From Oscarella lobularis (taxonomy: Eukaryota; Porifera; Homoscleromorpha; Homosclerophorida; Oscarellidae), in the NCBI RefSeq assembly GCF_947507565.1, contig NC_089193.1:1167125-1231124 (forward strand): a stretch of 64,000 nt of DNA. The letters run 5' to 3'. Numbering within the stretch: position 1 is the first letter of the stretch; the number at the start of each line of letters is the position of its first letter. Of the stretch, positions 12,243 to 21,625 are shown piece by piece. The notes under the pieces are model-generated. The model saw only the letters and a program-made list of their open reading frames with translations. It was not told where the DNA came from and did not search any database. Both the position numbers and the translations under genes were made by a program.

Positions 12243-14392
12243 TTACATAATACAACATCCAGCCTCCTGCTTCTTCTTCTTCTTCTTTTCTCTCTCTGCC
12301 ATCAGCTTTTCGTATTCCTCCAAGTCTTTGAAATAGGAAGGAGGCGGATATTGATTTTCGTCGACGTAGCGCAGATTGTCGCCTTCGAGCAGTTTGAATT
12401 CCGGACGCCGTTGCATCGCCGAGTGGTTGGTTGCAATGAAGTGAAGACACCAGTCGCCGAGCTGTCGAGCATTGTGCATCTGACACGTCAAAAGCAAACC
12501 TAAAAAACGAATGAAAATGCTCGTACTGTAAAAGAGATGCACTGCTATTATACCTATGACGTCAATATCTGCTTCAGCTATGCGATTCGTCGTCGCTCTG
12601 TCGACTTCCTTGGTAATGTAGAGCTCGCAGAGAGTGACGAGACGGGGCAAACAGAACTGATTAGCCACGACGAGAAGACCAACAGAATCAGTGTCTTCAA
12701 TAGGAGCGTGATCAGTGTAGAGATACTCGAGCAAAGCGAGAAAACATTCGAGCGACGTGCTACTAATCTCAACCTAAAAAAGAATGATTCTGAGAGCAAG
12801 CAGGGGGAGAGGGGCTCCTCCTCTTACCTCCTTCGTACGACTTTCCGCAAAACTTCCGCCGAACATTGCCGCCATGACTTCGCATCGAGCCGTCAGCACG
12901 GCCGAGTGAGCCGGCACGACGGTTCCGTCGACTCGAAACGAGACGTCGGCGAGAAGCGATTCGTTGCAGAAGAGCTGCTTCGCGGCGGCGCCGCATCGAT
13001 CGTTGATCCACGTACCGATGCTCGGATTGAGAAAGTCCATGCTGGATTTCGAATTTTGGCATATTTTCGCCAAATTCGGCGCGTCGAACGTCTCCGCCGT
13101 CTTCTCCAAAGCGTCGATGACGTCGTCCGATTCGCCATCCAAGTCGACAACGCCCGTGTAGAGAAAGCGAAGAAATCGCATGAACGTCACAGAGGTAATA
13201 TCATCAGACAGATAGAGAGAAGTAATAGAGGCACTGCCGTTGTTTTTCCTAGAAAGAAAGTTCATATATATGTAGTCTATGTGTGTACATATATATCTCT
13301 TACTTTTCTTCTATGCATTGGAATCCTGGTATCTTTCCTGCGACTATGTCATTGGCTTGGATCGCTTGATTGGCCTTGTATCGCGTTTTGACGACGCCGC
13401 CGCCCGCCGCCGACACGTCGACGGCTCGATCCGACGTCACGTGGAATATGTTTCGAAAGAGTTGAGACGCCGAACACAGGACGACTTTGTGCGCGTAGAA
13501 CGTCTGATTTTCCACGCGAAATTCGACGTCGGCCGACGTCAAATTATTCACCATCGTGCCCCAATCCTCCGCATAGGACGACGTGTGTATATTGATCCAG
13601 GGAGCGTGACGCTCGATTTCGGGCAGGATGGGAGGCTGGGGAACGGGCTCCTCGACTTTGTTCCTTTTGCCACTCCTTTGCCTTTAATTAAAAGAAAATT
13701 ATAATTATAAGTACAGGATATTGACTAATTACTTTCTGGCTGGGCGACACAAAGCGGCTCTCGCAGCGTTGAGAAATACGTGCGAGATGCCGTCCTGAGT
13801 CAGGGCACTGTTCTCATAAAATCCAGCGCATTCTATTGATCAGCACATTTTAGTATACTCCAAGAGATTCTTTTGATTTTTTAATTAATTAAAAAAAACC
13901 TAGTTTCTTTGCCATCTGTTGCCCCTCTTCTCGTGTGACCAATTCCGACGTTCGTCGCGATCCGCCCGATCTCAAATCGATTTTATTCGCGACGAGAATG
14001 ATAGGAGCACCGGGACAGTGATGCCTCAACTCGGGAATCCACTTCGACGCGCAGTTTTCGAAAGACGCCCGAGACACAATCGAATAGCAGAGAAGAAAGA
14101 CGTCCGTCGCAGGATACGACAACGGTCTCAACCGATCGTAATCCTCCTGCCCAGCTAAAAAAACAACAAAAGATGTTAGCGTTGCTAAAAATTTAATTCT
14201 GGTGTTCTTTTCCTTGCCTGTGTCCCAGAAACCCATGTTCACGGGTTTTCCGTCTACCATGACGTTAGCCGCGTAATTGTCGAATACGGTGGGAACGTAT
14301 TCGCTCGGAAAAGCGTTCGTTGTGTAGGAGATGAGAAGGGACGACTTGCCCACGGCGCCGTCGCCGACGACGACTATTTTCAGGTTCTGCAT
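12243..14392 (-). CDS. RHOBTB: RhoBTB-type atypical Rho GTPase with Rac-like G domain and CAAX end
   Basis: N-terminal G domain with P-loop GDGAVGKSS (residues 10-18), effector region [23 protein letters not shown] (Gly60/Gln61 equivalents kept) and NKID at 115-118. These are followed by a proline-rich linker and two BTB regions: first around [20 protein letters not shown], split by an insertion, second around [20 protein letters not shown], then [10 protein letters not shown] and a BACK-like C-terminal part. The protein ends with a run of lysines and GCCIM-stop, a CAAX box preceded by a polybasic stretch. RhoBTB proteins act as adaptors for cullin-3 ubiquitin ligases and vesicle traffic. Animal RHOBTB1/2 have degenerate G domains and lack a CAAX; this one looks able to bind and hydrolyse GTP and to be prenylated, resembling Dictyostelium RacA. 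The G domain is split by an intron after GFWDT. Confidence 0.93.
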
Positions 14393-14655
14393 CGTTAGAG
14401 ACTGGTCTCAGACTACCGATGCAGCCTGCCTTTATGAAGCCCATTGCCCCACACCGAGGTTTTTATACCGAGTTCGGCGAGCTGCTAAAAATAGTAACTT
14501 TAGGCACACGTATGTTCCCGGCTTACTATCGACGTCATAGCTCAAATTTAGACACAGTGTCTCTCTAAAGGTTTATATTGTAACTAATTATCTGCCAATA
14601 CGTATACAAATGACGCAAATATCTGGCGCTACGCATACTGGGCTTGAATTAACTG

Positions 14656-15396
14656 TCATTCATCAGTTGATCCATACTCTTTTTGAGGTTGACTCGTTAC
14701 TGGAACACTGTTGTCTTCATCGACCTCCAGGTCATCGGCTTGAGGCACTTCGCCGGAGCCATCTTCCTGAGGTTTGCACTTGCCGCAACAGCAGCAAAAG
14801 CAGCAGAAGCAACAGAAGCAGAAATAGCAACCAGTAAGAACTCCACAGCAAATGATGAGACCCTACAAAAAAAAGTCCTCATAGCAAATGATAAATAACG
14901 GGAAAACAGCGTCATACCTTGCAAATTTTGCTATTCAGCGCCAAATATAGTCCAACATTCTAAAACAAAACATCTGTTGTCAGAAGTCCGAATTTTTTGA
15001 TGTCCCTGCTTACGTCCTCTCCTATTTGCTCGGCAATTTGCAGACCCCACATGCCATAACTGTCATAAATGGCCTTCTTTTTCTCATCCATTAGAATTGT
15101 CTTCGCTTGATTGATGACCTTGAACCTCTCTGCGGCAGACGGATCGTCAGGATTCTTATCGGGATGATATCTAAGCGCTTGCTGCATGCAAAGATATTAC
15201 AGTATAGATTCGGTCTGGTATGCATCGTATGCGCTCTCGTAGAACCCGCAATGACCTTTCTATATGCTTTCTTGATCTCTTCTTGGGTGGCGTCGGCTTC
15301 GAGACCGAGCGTTCGGTAGAGATTCGTGCTTTCGCGCGGGTCGTCTTTTCTATGGACGTGAGTGAGGAATAGGTGATAAGGATCGAGCGCATGCAC
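14656..15396 (-). CDS. DNAJC5: cysteine string protein (DnaJ C5 family)
   Basis: Co-chaperone of Hsc70 anchored on secretory vesicles through a palmitoylated cysteine string. The J domain runs [19 protein letters not shown], then after an intron [19 protein letters not shown] with the HPD triad, and [17 protein letters not shown]. It is followed by a hydrophobic cysteine-rich string ([19 protein letters not shown]) and an acidic C-terminus ending KEYGSTDE-stop. Order and length match animal CSP. The start at the methionine of [10 protein letters not shown] is the first in frame; upstream ATGs are in other frames. It is head-to-head with DCAF7, 94 bases between start codons. Confidence 0.95.
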
Positions 15397-15490
15397 GCCC
15401 TACGTTTGCAATCCGGCCTTTTCGTCATCCATGGCGTTCTCTTCTCTTCTAGCCTAAAGCACGCTAGAGATAGAACAACAACAACACAAC
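15397..15490. promoter_or_regulatory. short divergent promoter between DNAJC5 and DCAF7
   Basis: Only 94 bases separate the two oppositely oriented start codons, so both core promoters and 5' UTRs must lie here or overlap the genes. No TATA box is evident. Confidence 0.6.
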
Positions 15491-17016
15491 ATGTCGACGG
15501 GAAAACGCAAGGAAATCTATAAGTACGCCGCTCCCTGGCCTGTATACAGCATGAACTGGAGCATACGACCCGATAAAAGATTTCGACTTGCCTTGGGAAG
15601 CTTCCTCGAAGAGTACAATAACAGAGTAAGCCAAAGAACGAGGCGCGACACCAAATTTCCAAGAGGCGACGTCTCTCTCGCAGGTCCAAATAGTATCTCT
15701 AGACGAAGAAAAGGGCGAATTCACTTTGAAGTCCTGCTTCGAGCATCCCTATCCGACTACGAAAGTCATTTGGATTCCTGATAGTGTATGGGGGGGTATG
15801 GGGACTCTGTTAGATCCATAAAAGAGAGAAGAGAGGGGGACCTTATTAGACAAAAGTTTTGACTATGAGGTTCGGGTGTAGAAAGGGTCCCTGCCTGATT
15901 TGTTGGCAACTGCTGGTGACTATTTGAGAATTTGGAGAGTCGGAGAGTCGGACACGAAATTGGAATGCCTTTTGAATAACGTAAGGGAATGGGGAGAAAA
16001 CGAAAGGGGGAGTTTGAATTTGTAATTTCTAGAATAAGAACTCTGATTTCTGTGCTCCGTTGACGTCATTCGATTGGAACGAAATCGATCCGAATCTCTT
16101 GGGGACATCGAGTATCGATACGACGTGCACCATTTGGGGATTGGAGGCAAGCAAACGGAACAGCAAACGGGTTTTCTCCGAGATAAACTCTTCCGTGTTT
16201 AGACTGGACAGATCGTGGGAAGAACGAATCTCATATCAGGCTTTGTGAAGACCCAGTTGATAGCCCACGACAAAGAGGTATTGTATAGCAGCTAATACAA
16301 GACAACTCGTACAGTCTATACTTTATCTTCAGGTTTATGATATTGCCTTCAGTCGTGCCGGCGGCGGACGAGATCTCTTCGCTTCCGTCGGAGCCGACGG
16401 TTCCGTGAGAATGTTCGACCTTCGGTGCGTCGAAATAGAGAAGGGGGACTGACTATTTATTTATTTATTGACATATGGTGTTAGACATCTTGAGCATTCG
16501 ACGATAATCTACGAAGACGAATTTCATCGAGCCTTGTTGCGTCTGTCGTGGAACAAGCAGGATCCGAATTATCTGGCAACGTTTGCTATGGACGGCCAAG
16601 AGGTCAAGCAAAGAAAAACTAGAGCTATTATTAACTAATTATTAATTAATGGGAGTTCTTTATGTTCAGGTCATTATACTTGATGTCCGAATGCCTTGCT
16701 TCCCCGTCGCAAAACTGAGCAATCACAAGGCCCAAGTCAATGGAGTCGCTTGGGCTCCCCACTCGTCGTGCCACATATGTACAGCAGGTAAATTCGAAAT
16801 GGACGTCTTAGGGCCTATAATTATCATTGTCTTTTCTCTTCAGCTGATGACCACCAGGCTCTGATATGGGACATCCAGCAGATGCCTCGGCCTATCGAAG
16901 ATCCCATACTCGCTTATTCATCGGAAGGCGAAATTAATCAGATACAGTGGGCTTCGACGCAGCCTGATTGGATCGCAATTGGTTATAATAACTTCATGGA
17001 AATACTGCGTGTGTAG
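15491..17016 (+). CDS. DCAF7: DCAF7 (HAN11/WDR68) WD40 adaptor
   Basis: WD40-repeat scaffold that binds DYRK1/HIPK kinases and acts as a DDB1-cullin-4 associated factor. It starts [20 protein letters not shown] with [19 protein letters not shown], as in animal DCAF7; later exons give [49 protein letters not shown] and [14 protein letters not shown], and it ends [20 protein letters not shown]-stop, nearly the end of the human protein. Introns are mostly 50-80 nt. The 3' end is followed by a (TAG)n tract and by two broken copies of the terminal exon and 3' UTR region downstream. Confidence 0.97.
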
Positions 17017-17049
17017 TGGTGGAACCATTTGCAGCATTGTAGCCCTTCT

Positions 17050-17089
<40 letters not shown>
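17050..17089 (+). repeat. (TAG)n microsatellite
   Basis: About 13 TAG units just after the DCAF7 stop, in its probable 3' UTR. The duplicated fragments downstream retain only two units, so the tract is hypervariable or grew after duplication. Confidence 0.95.
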
Positions 17090-17149
17090 ACGTAAAAATA
17101 AATTACGATAGTGGGACGCCTTCTCTCCGCTGAAATGTACAAAAAAATG

Positions 17150-17370
17150 AATATGTACAGCAGGTAAATTTGGAATGATGCATTACGGACATACTTATTG
17201 TCTTTTCTGTTCAGCTGATGACCACCAGGCTCTGATATGGGACATCCAGCAGATGCCCCGGTCTATTGAAGATCCTATTCTTGCTTACTCATCAGAAGGC
17301 GAAATTAATCAGATACAGTGGGCTTCAACACAGCCTGACTGTAGCACTTCTGCAGTAGTAGACTAAAAAT
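17150..17370 (+). pseudogene. duplicated fragment of DCAF7 terminal exon and 3' UTR
   Basis: Bases from about 17154 repeat DCAF7 from about 16777: the same end of an upstream exon (TATGTACAGCAGGTAAAT), an intron of similar length, and the last exon through STQPD. The copy then jumps to the equivalent of about 17040 (GTAGCACTTCTG), losing the codons for the last residues [14 protein letters not shown] and part of the UTR. Frame remains open to a stop at about 17364. Without a promoter or the rest of the repeats it is probably non-functional, though it could serve as an alternative last exon reached by splicing from DCAF7. Confidence 0.85.
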
Positions 17371-18261
17371 AAAAGAAGCCAAAGAATTGAATACGTCTGT
17401 TTCAGTACTGGTAAGACTCTGAATAGGCCCGCCAGTTTTTCTCCTAAATTATATCTAACTACATGTACAGACAGCGTTTTATGCGTCGTAGCTAATCAGC
17501 GTGAAGTATAAGACATCAAAGCGGAAAAAGACAATAGAAGCACGGAAAACAAGCATGCACGTCACACTGTTGTTGGTCTTGGGCACCGAAGAGAAAAGAA
17601 CAGAACAAGAGATCAGAACATGCAGAACAGGAGGACAGAACAGAACAGGAGAACAAACCAGATCAGGGTCCAGAACCGAGAACAGAGCAGAACCTAGCCC
17701 GGGGTTACCAGCCACACGAACGCAAAAAGTCTATAAAACGGTTGACGTAAGTCTGGCAGTTGAAATTGCACCAGTTGTAGCCTCTGGCGGGGTAATTTGC
17801 ATTGAAGCGAACCACGTCACTTGTATTACAGCAACTACACCCGCTGGCAATAGGTTGGAAATTACTCCATGGTTCAGCGTTCGTCCGAAGTACTCCTGTA
17901 AAGTCAAAAACTGTGCCAAGATACAAGACAGCAGTGTGGCAGGGTCCGTATGGCAAGTGACACGTTTTCATGAATCCCTGTAGCGGCCGACAACCGACTA
18001 CCCACTGAGATCGGCACTGAGATCCTACGTAAAAATTACGAGTTCTTAGTTAGTCTACACGTGTAGCTTTTACTGTGGCTGCAAGATCTTAGAAAACACG
18101 ATACATGATCTGAAAGGAGAATCGCAACGAAAATCGTCGCGACGAGCGACCTCATATTACGGGAGCTGTGCCGTGCAAGATACTGACCTTTCGCCACGTG
18201 AACAGTCACGTGGCGAAGGGACGGACATACCCAGGGGCCCCTAATCTGGACATAGATAGAA
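17371..18261. other. non-coding stretch with purine-rich and hairpin sequence
   Basis: No gene recognised. A 160-codon open frame at 17501-17983 on plus includes an AGAACAGAACAGGAG-rich low-complexity tract and has no family resemblance, so I do not call it. Confidence 0.5.
18187..18220. repeat. near-perfect hairpin with two CACGTG sites
   Basis: TTCGCCACGTGA at 18190-18201 and TCACGTGGCGAA at 18206-18217 form a perfect 12-bp stem with the 4-base loop ACAG; a G-T and two C-G pairs extend it to 15. Each arm holds an E-box palindrome CACGTG. It lies between the DCAF7 fragments, upstream of nothing obvious. Confidence 0.8.
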
Positions 18262-18357
18262 GAGAGATACTGTGCGTGTAGTGGTTGCAGTATCACGTCT
18301 GTAGTAGCAGACTATAACGGGGCACCGTCTCTCCACTGAAATGTACAAAAAATGAAA
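18262..18357 (+). pseudogene. second, shorter fragment of DCAF7 3' end
   Basis: ATACTGTGCGTGTAGTGG, then a short deletion, CTGTAGTAGCAGAC, and CTCCACTGAAATGTACAAAA follow the order of DCAF7 16999-17150. Only the last codons, stop and 3' UTR are represented. It ends 9 bases before the OMA1 stop codon on the other strand. Confidence 0.75.
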
Positions 18358-18365
18358 AGTAGCGA

Positions 18366-19880
18366 TTAAATAGTACTGTGTGCCATTTTGGTCTCAACTT
18401 GTTGTACCAAAGCCTCAAAATACATGAGATTCCTTTCTAAAAAAGAACGACATAAAGAGTGTGACTGATGATCAAACGTGATACCGGGAAGCGTGGCACA
18501 CTTGCATTCGTTTCTCTGAGCTAGAGCGACGGGCATCAACAACTCGAGCGATTCAGCTCTATGGCTCGAATCAGGGTGAGTTGACTGCCACTCCAAGCCA
18601 ATTTCTTCGTTGCTCTGAAACGCACGCCATAGCACAGGTACTTCCCTCACATCGAAACAAGCCTAAAGAAGCAAAAAGGTTGAGAAAGACCGCAGTCCCA
18701 ATCTGACCTTAGCGGCAAACGTTAGACCAACAGCATCCGCTTCGTTTTCTAATTTCCTTGAATAGGGCAGTTTCAATAGCACCTATTTAGAAAAAGATCA
18801 TCAACTGGCCGGCTGCTGTCGTACGTCTGCTTGGTTCTTACAGAGGCTGTCCTCTCGTGAAACCACTGCGTAAAAAAGGCCGCGACGTCGGGAAGAACGA
18901 TCCAAGCAGCAGTCGTTATAATCAACGAAAAGAAGTTTATGAATCGATCTCGACTGGCAGCTTCCCTCTGTGCAAAATACGTTAGATAGTATTTCCTGTC
19001 TGCTCGTCTTTCTACCATGTGCTCAAGCACAGCGTGAGCCATTTCGTGACCGAGAACGCCAGCCAGCATATCGTCCGTCTGCAACAAGTCGAGCATGCCC
19101 GTAAACATTACAATCACACCGTTCTATAAGAAAGCCTTGACGTGAAAATATTCTACTGTCTTCGTCTCTCCTTACCGGCATGACAAAAGCATTCCTGACT
19201 GGACTGTTGATCACTGTAATTTTCCATTCTATCTCTGGAAAACGTTTTGATAATTGATTCGATTCCACTAGTTTGAACGCCATTTTTTTAACTCGTTGAT
19301 GTCGAATGTCGTCGTAATCGAGAAGAGACTCTGGGGAGTAAAAGACGACGTGATCATCTCACCATCCACCCCCCATCCTTTTATTTCGACCTTTGAATTC
19401 GTTGAGTTGAATCGACAGCAAGATATTGGACAAGGAATTTACGTCATCTTTAGACACAGTTATGAACCTGTACGTCACAATGTGTCATGGAATTAATTAA
19501 TCAAAAATAATCTCATTGCTCTCTTACCTCTTTCTTTCGGTGATTGGAGCACTTTCAAGATGATAGCCGTAATATGCGACGGTGAGTCCCGCTGCGCTCA
19601 TTGACGCGTACGCCATTTTTAGGCGATTCTTTCGAAATACCTGCGTTACGCGATTTCGCTTTGCTTCAGGCAATTTTTTCCACGCTCTTTTCAAAAATTT
19701 TCCCCCAAAAAAGGCCACCACTCGATATATAACGGGACCGGTGAGCCAGAAAGCGTTTCGCGAAGACGACACGTGGAAAGGAGAGCGACACGACGTCTTG
19801 GGAAGGAAGATGAGTCTATTTTCGCGAAGAAAATGCCTAAGGAACATCACACACGAAAAGCACAGAGCTACGATGCGCAC
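18366..19880 (-). CDS. OMA1: mitochondrial metalloprotease OMA1
   Basis: Inner-membrane M48 zinc protease that cleaves OPA1 and DELE1 under mitochondrial stress. The N-terminus is Arg/Ser-rich (FHVSSSRNAFWLTGPV), consistent with a targeting presequence. MAFKLVESNQLSKRFPEIEW, then NAFVMP and MIVMFTGMLDLLQTDDMLAG precede the zinc motif LGHEMAHAVLEH (HExxH). A hydrophobic segment SLIITTAAWIVLPDVAAFF follows, and the third zinc ligand lies in YSRKLENEADAVGL; THPDSSHRAESL is also conserved. It ends KMAHSTI-stop. Introns are short. Start chosen as the first ATG before the presequence-like region. Confidence 0.95.
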
Positions 19881-19989
19881 GCTAGCCTACACATTGCAAC
19901 TCGAAACTTCTCCGGAAGACGCTCGCTGATCGCTGAAAAGGCTGCGTAGGAATTTATTAAGTACGAAAAAATCGAATCAAATGCGTAGT

Positions 19990-20820
19990 CTACATGCGTG
20001 CATGGACAGACAACTAATTACTGTAGAATCCTTTCTTCGTTGCGGCTTTGCATCTCCTAGCCTTGAATAAGAGTACCTAAGAAAGAGAAAGATAAAATTT
20101 GTTCTATACGCCCGTGTACGTACCTTTTTGTGATGCGTTCGCATCGGCATTAACCAGGCCACACCAACGTGGAGGTTCGAACGCAGTTAGTGGCCCAAAA
20201 ATTTTGGAAGCGAGACCTTGCTTCATAGGCCCAATCACGACCGGTACGGCCTGGATCGAGAACGGCTCTCCCACACCGTCCCCCCGACCGCGTCGTACCG
20301 GGGCCCCAAGGAGGCCGTAGACTTTCGCTTAGATAGGAAGCGAGCCTACCGTGTCGGGAGAGGAATTACAAAGCGCTTACCGAGTCCACCAATTGAGGGT
20401 CAGCGTTTTTTGTCCTGGGGGTCGGGTCATCTTTCAACTATAGATCACTAATCCGAGTGAGGAAATACCACGAGACACTGGGCCCCCACACGTTTCTTTG
20501 GCAGTAAGTGGCAAACCTTAGCCAGACGCCCGCTCAGCTTAACGCAGAACGCCTGACTTCGCAACCCAAGTTGTCCACGACCCTTTCGACCCCCAGTGCC
20601 GATGTAGCGCCGCGAGAAGAACTCGCGCGACGCCCGTCCACTGCGCCTGACAGTTTCAGTGAGCATCGACATAAGACGAAAACGCTTTGATGACCAACAA
20701 TCAGCTTTCCCAGTTCACGATCGACCTCAAAGGTTCAGTCCGTTGACATCCCCCACCCTAGCGCAAGACTGAAGATTGAGCGTTGGTCCGCCGCTTTTAT
20801 ATCGAGCATGATGCAATAGC
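19990..20820 (-). other. unexplained transcription-unit-like stretch with TATA box (minus)
   Basis: On minus a good TATA element (CGATATAAAAGCGG) lies near 20792-20805, and the following 600 bases are GC-richer than the flanks. Possible splice signals exist near 20100 and 20330-20380, and the open frames include one of 74 codons at 20448-20672. None resembles a protein I know, and I could not match it to U snRNA, RNase P/MRP, 7SK or SRP RNA. It could be a non-coding RNA gene or a decayed element. Confidence 0.3.
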
Positions 20821-20944
20821 CAATGATATCATCGATGAGATCATTTCACCAAGGCAACGCTACGCTGATTTGCTGTTGAAATTCGCTCCACCTTTGCACG
20901 TGCTCTTTACGTCACCGAATTCCTTCGATTTGGCGCTGAAAACA

Positions 20945-21470
20945 TGGCGGCTCCTTCTTTTTCGAGCGTTTCGCCGACCACGTGTATTGCGTTTTGCATT
21001 TGAATAAGGACTGCAACGCTTAGACTCATTTCTTTCTTTTTCGTAGGGCCTTCGTTTCGCGCGCGAGCGAAATCCCCGGCTTCGAATCTCACATGGCGAT
21101 TTTTTGTCTTTTCTCCCTCCCTTTTCTTTACCTAGACCATCCGCAACGACGTCTTCAATCAACTAAATCGTCTCGAGACCGCTCGCGAAGGAAAACGAGC
21201 GAGAATCGCGACTAGATGTCGTCCTCGCCGCTCGAAGCCATCGCGAACACGAAGGAACGGCAGGAGAACGACGGAAGAACGACGAACGTCGTCCGATATT
21301 GCCTCGCGTTTGCTCGAATCGACGCGATTTCTATCAACGAAACGATTGTGGCTGACATTTTGGGTTTTTTCTCTCGAAACCGAGCGTTTGGACGAAAATA
21401 TCGCGATTTCAGTTCTCTTTTCGCTAACAATGTGTCGGTTTTTTATAGTTGCGCTGCCAGTTTTCGTTAA
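20945..21470 (+). CDS. possible small spliced gene, unknown function
   Basis: AAAACATGGCGGCTCC at about 20940-20955 is a textbook start context (MAAPSFSSVSPTT), followed by an intron-like stretch with acceptor CTTTACCTAG at about 21137 and an open exon beginning TIRNDVFNQLNRLETAREG, very Arg-rich afterwards. An AATAAA signal lies at 21477-21482. The join between the first and second exon is not certain, and I do not recognise the product. It could be an untranslated or short regulatory transcript. Confidence 0.3.
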
Positions 21471-21476
21471 TTAATG

Positions 21477-21482
21477 AATAAA
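21477..21482 (+). promoter_or_regulatory. AATAAA polyadenylation signal
   Basis: A canonical hexamer follows the open exon ending at 21470; it supports a plus-strand transcript ending just downstream. Confidence 0.4.
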
Positions 21483-21625
21483 TGGTTGTGAAATGAAAAC
21501 TGCGGTGTGATCGGTAGACAGGGCTGCTACTATATTGAGTGGGTACCTTCTGTGGGTAAAAAAAACGAAACTATACAAAAGGTATCGCTTCATTCGATCA
21601 AAGACGAAACAAACGACCGTGCAAA

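Noticed and set aside
17501-17983. 160-codon plus-strand open frame
   Set aside because: Begins in low-complexity AGAACAG sequence, no recognisable domain, no splice context.
20161-20200. tRNA-like GGTTCGAA box
   Set aside because: No pairing acceptor, D or anticodon arms could be built around it.
20448-20672. 74-codon basic minus-strand frame (GTGGRKGRG)
   Set aside because: Briefly resembled a histone or ribosomal start, but no alignment holds beyond a few residues.
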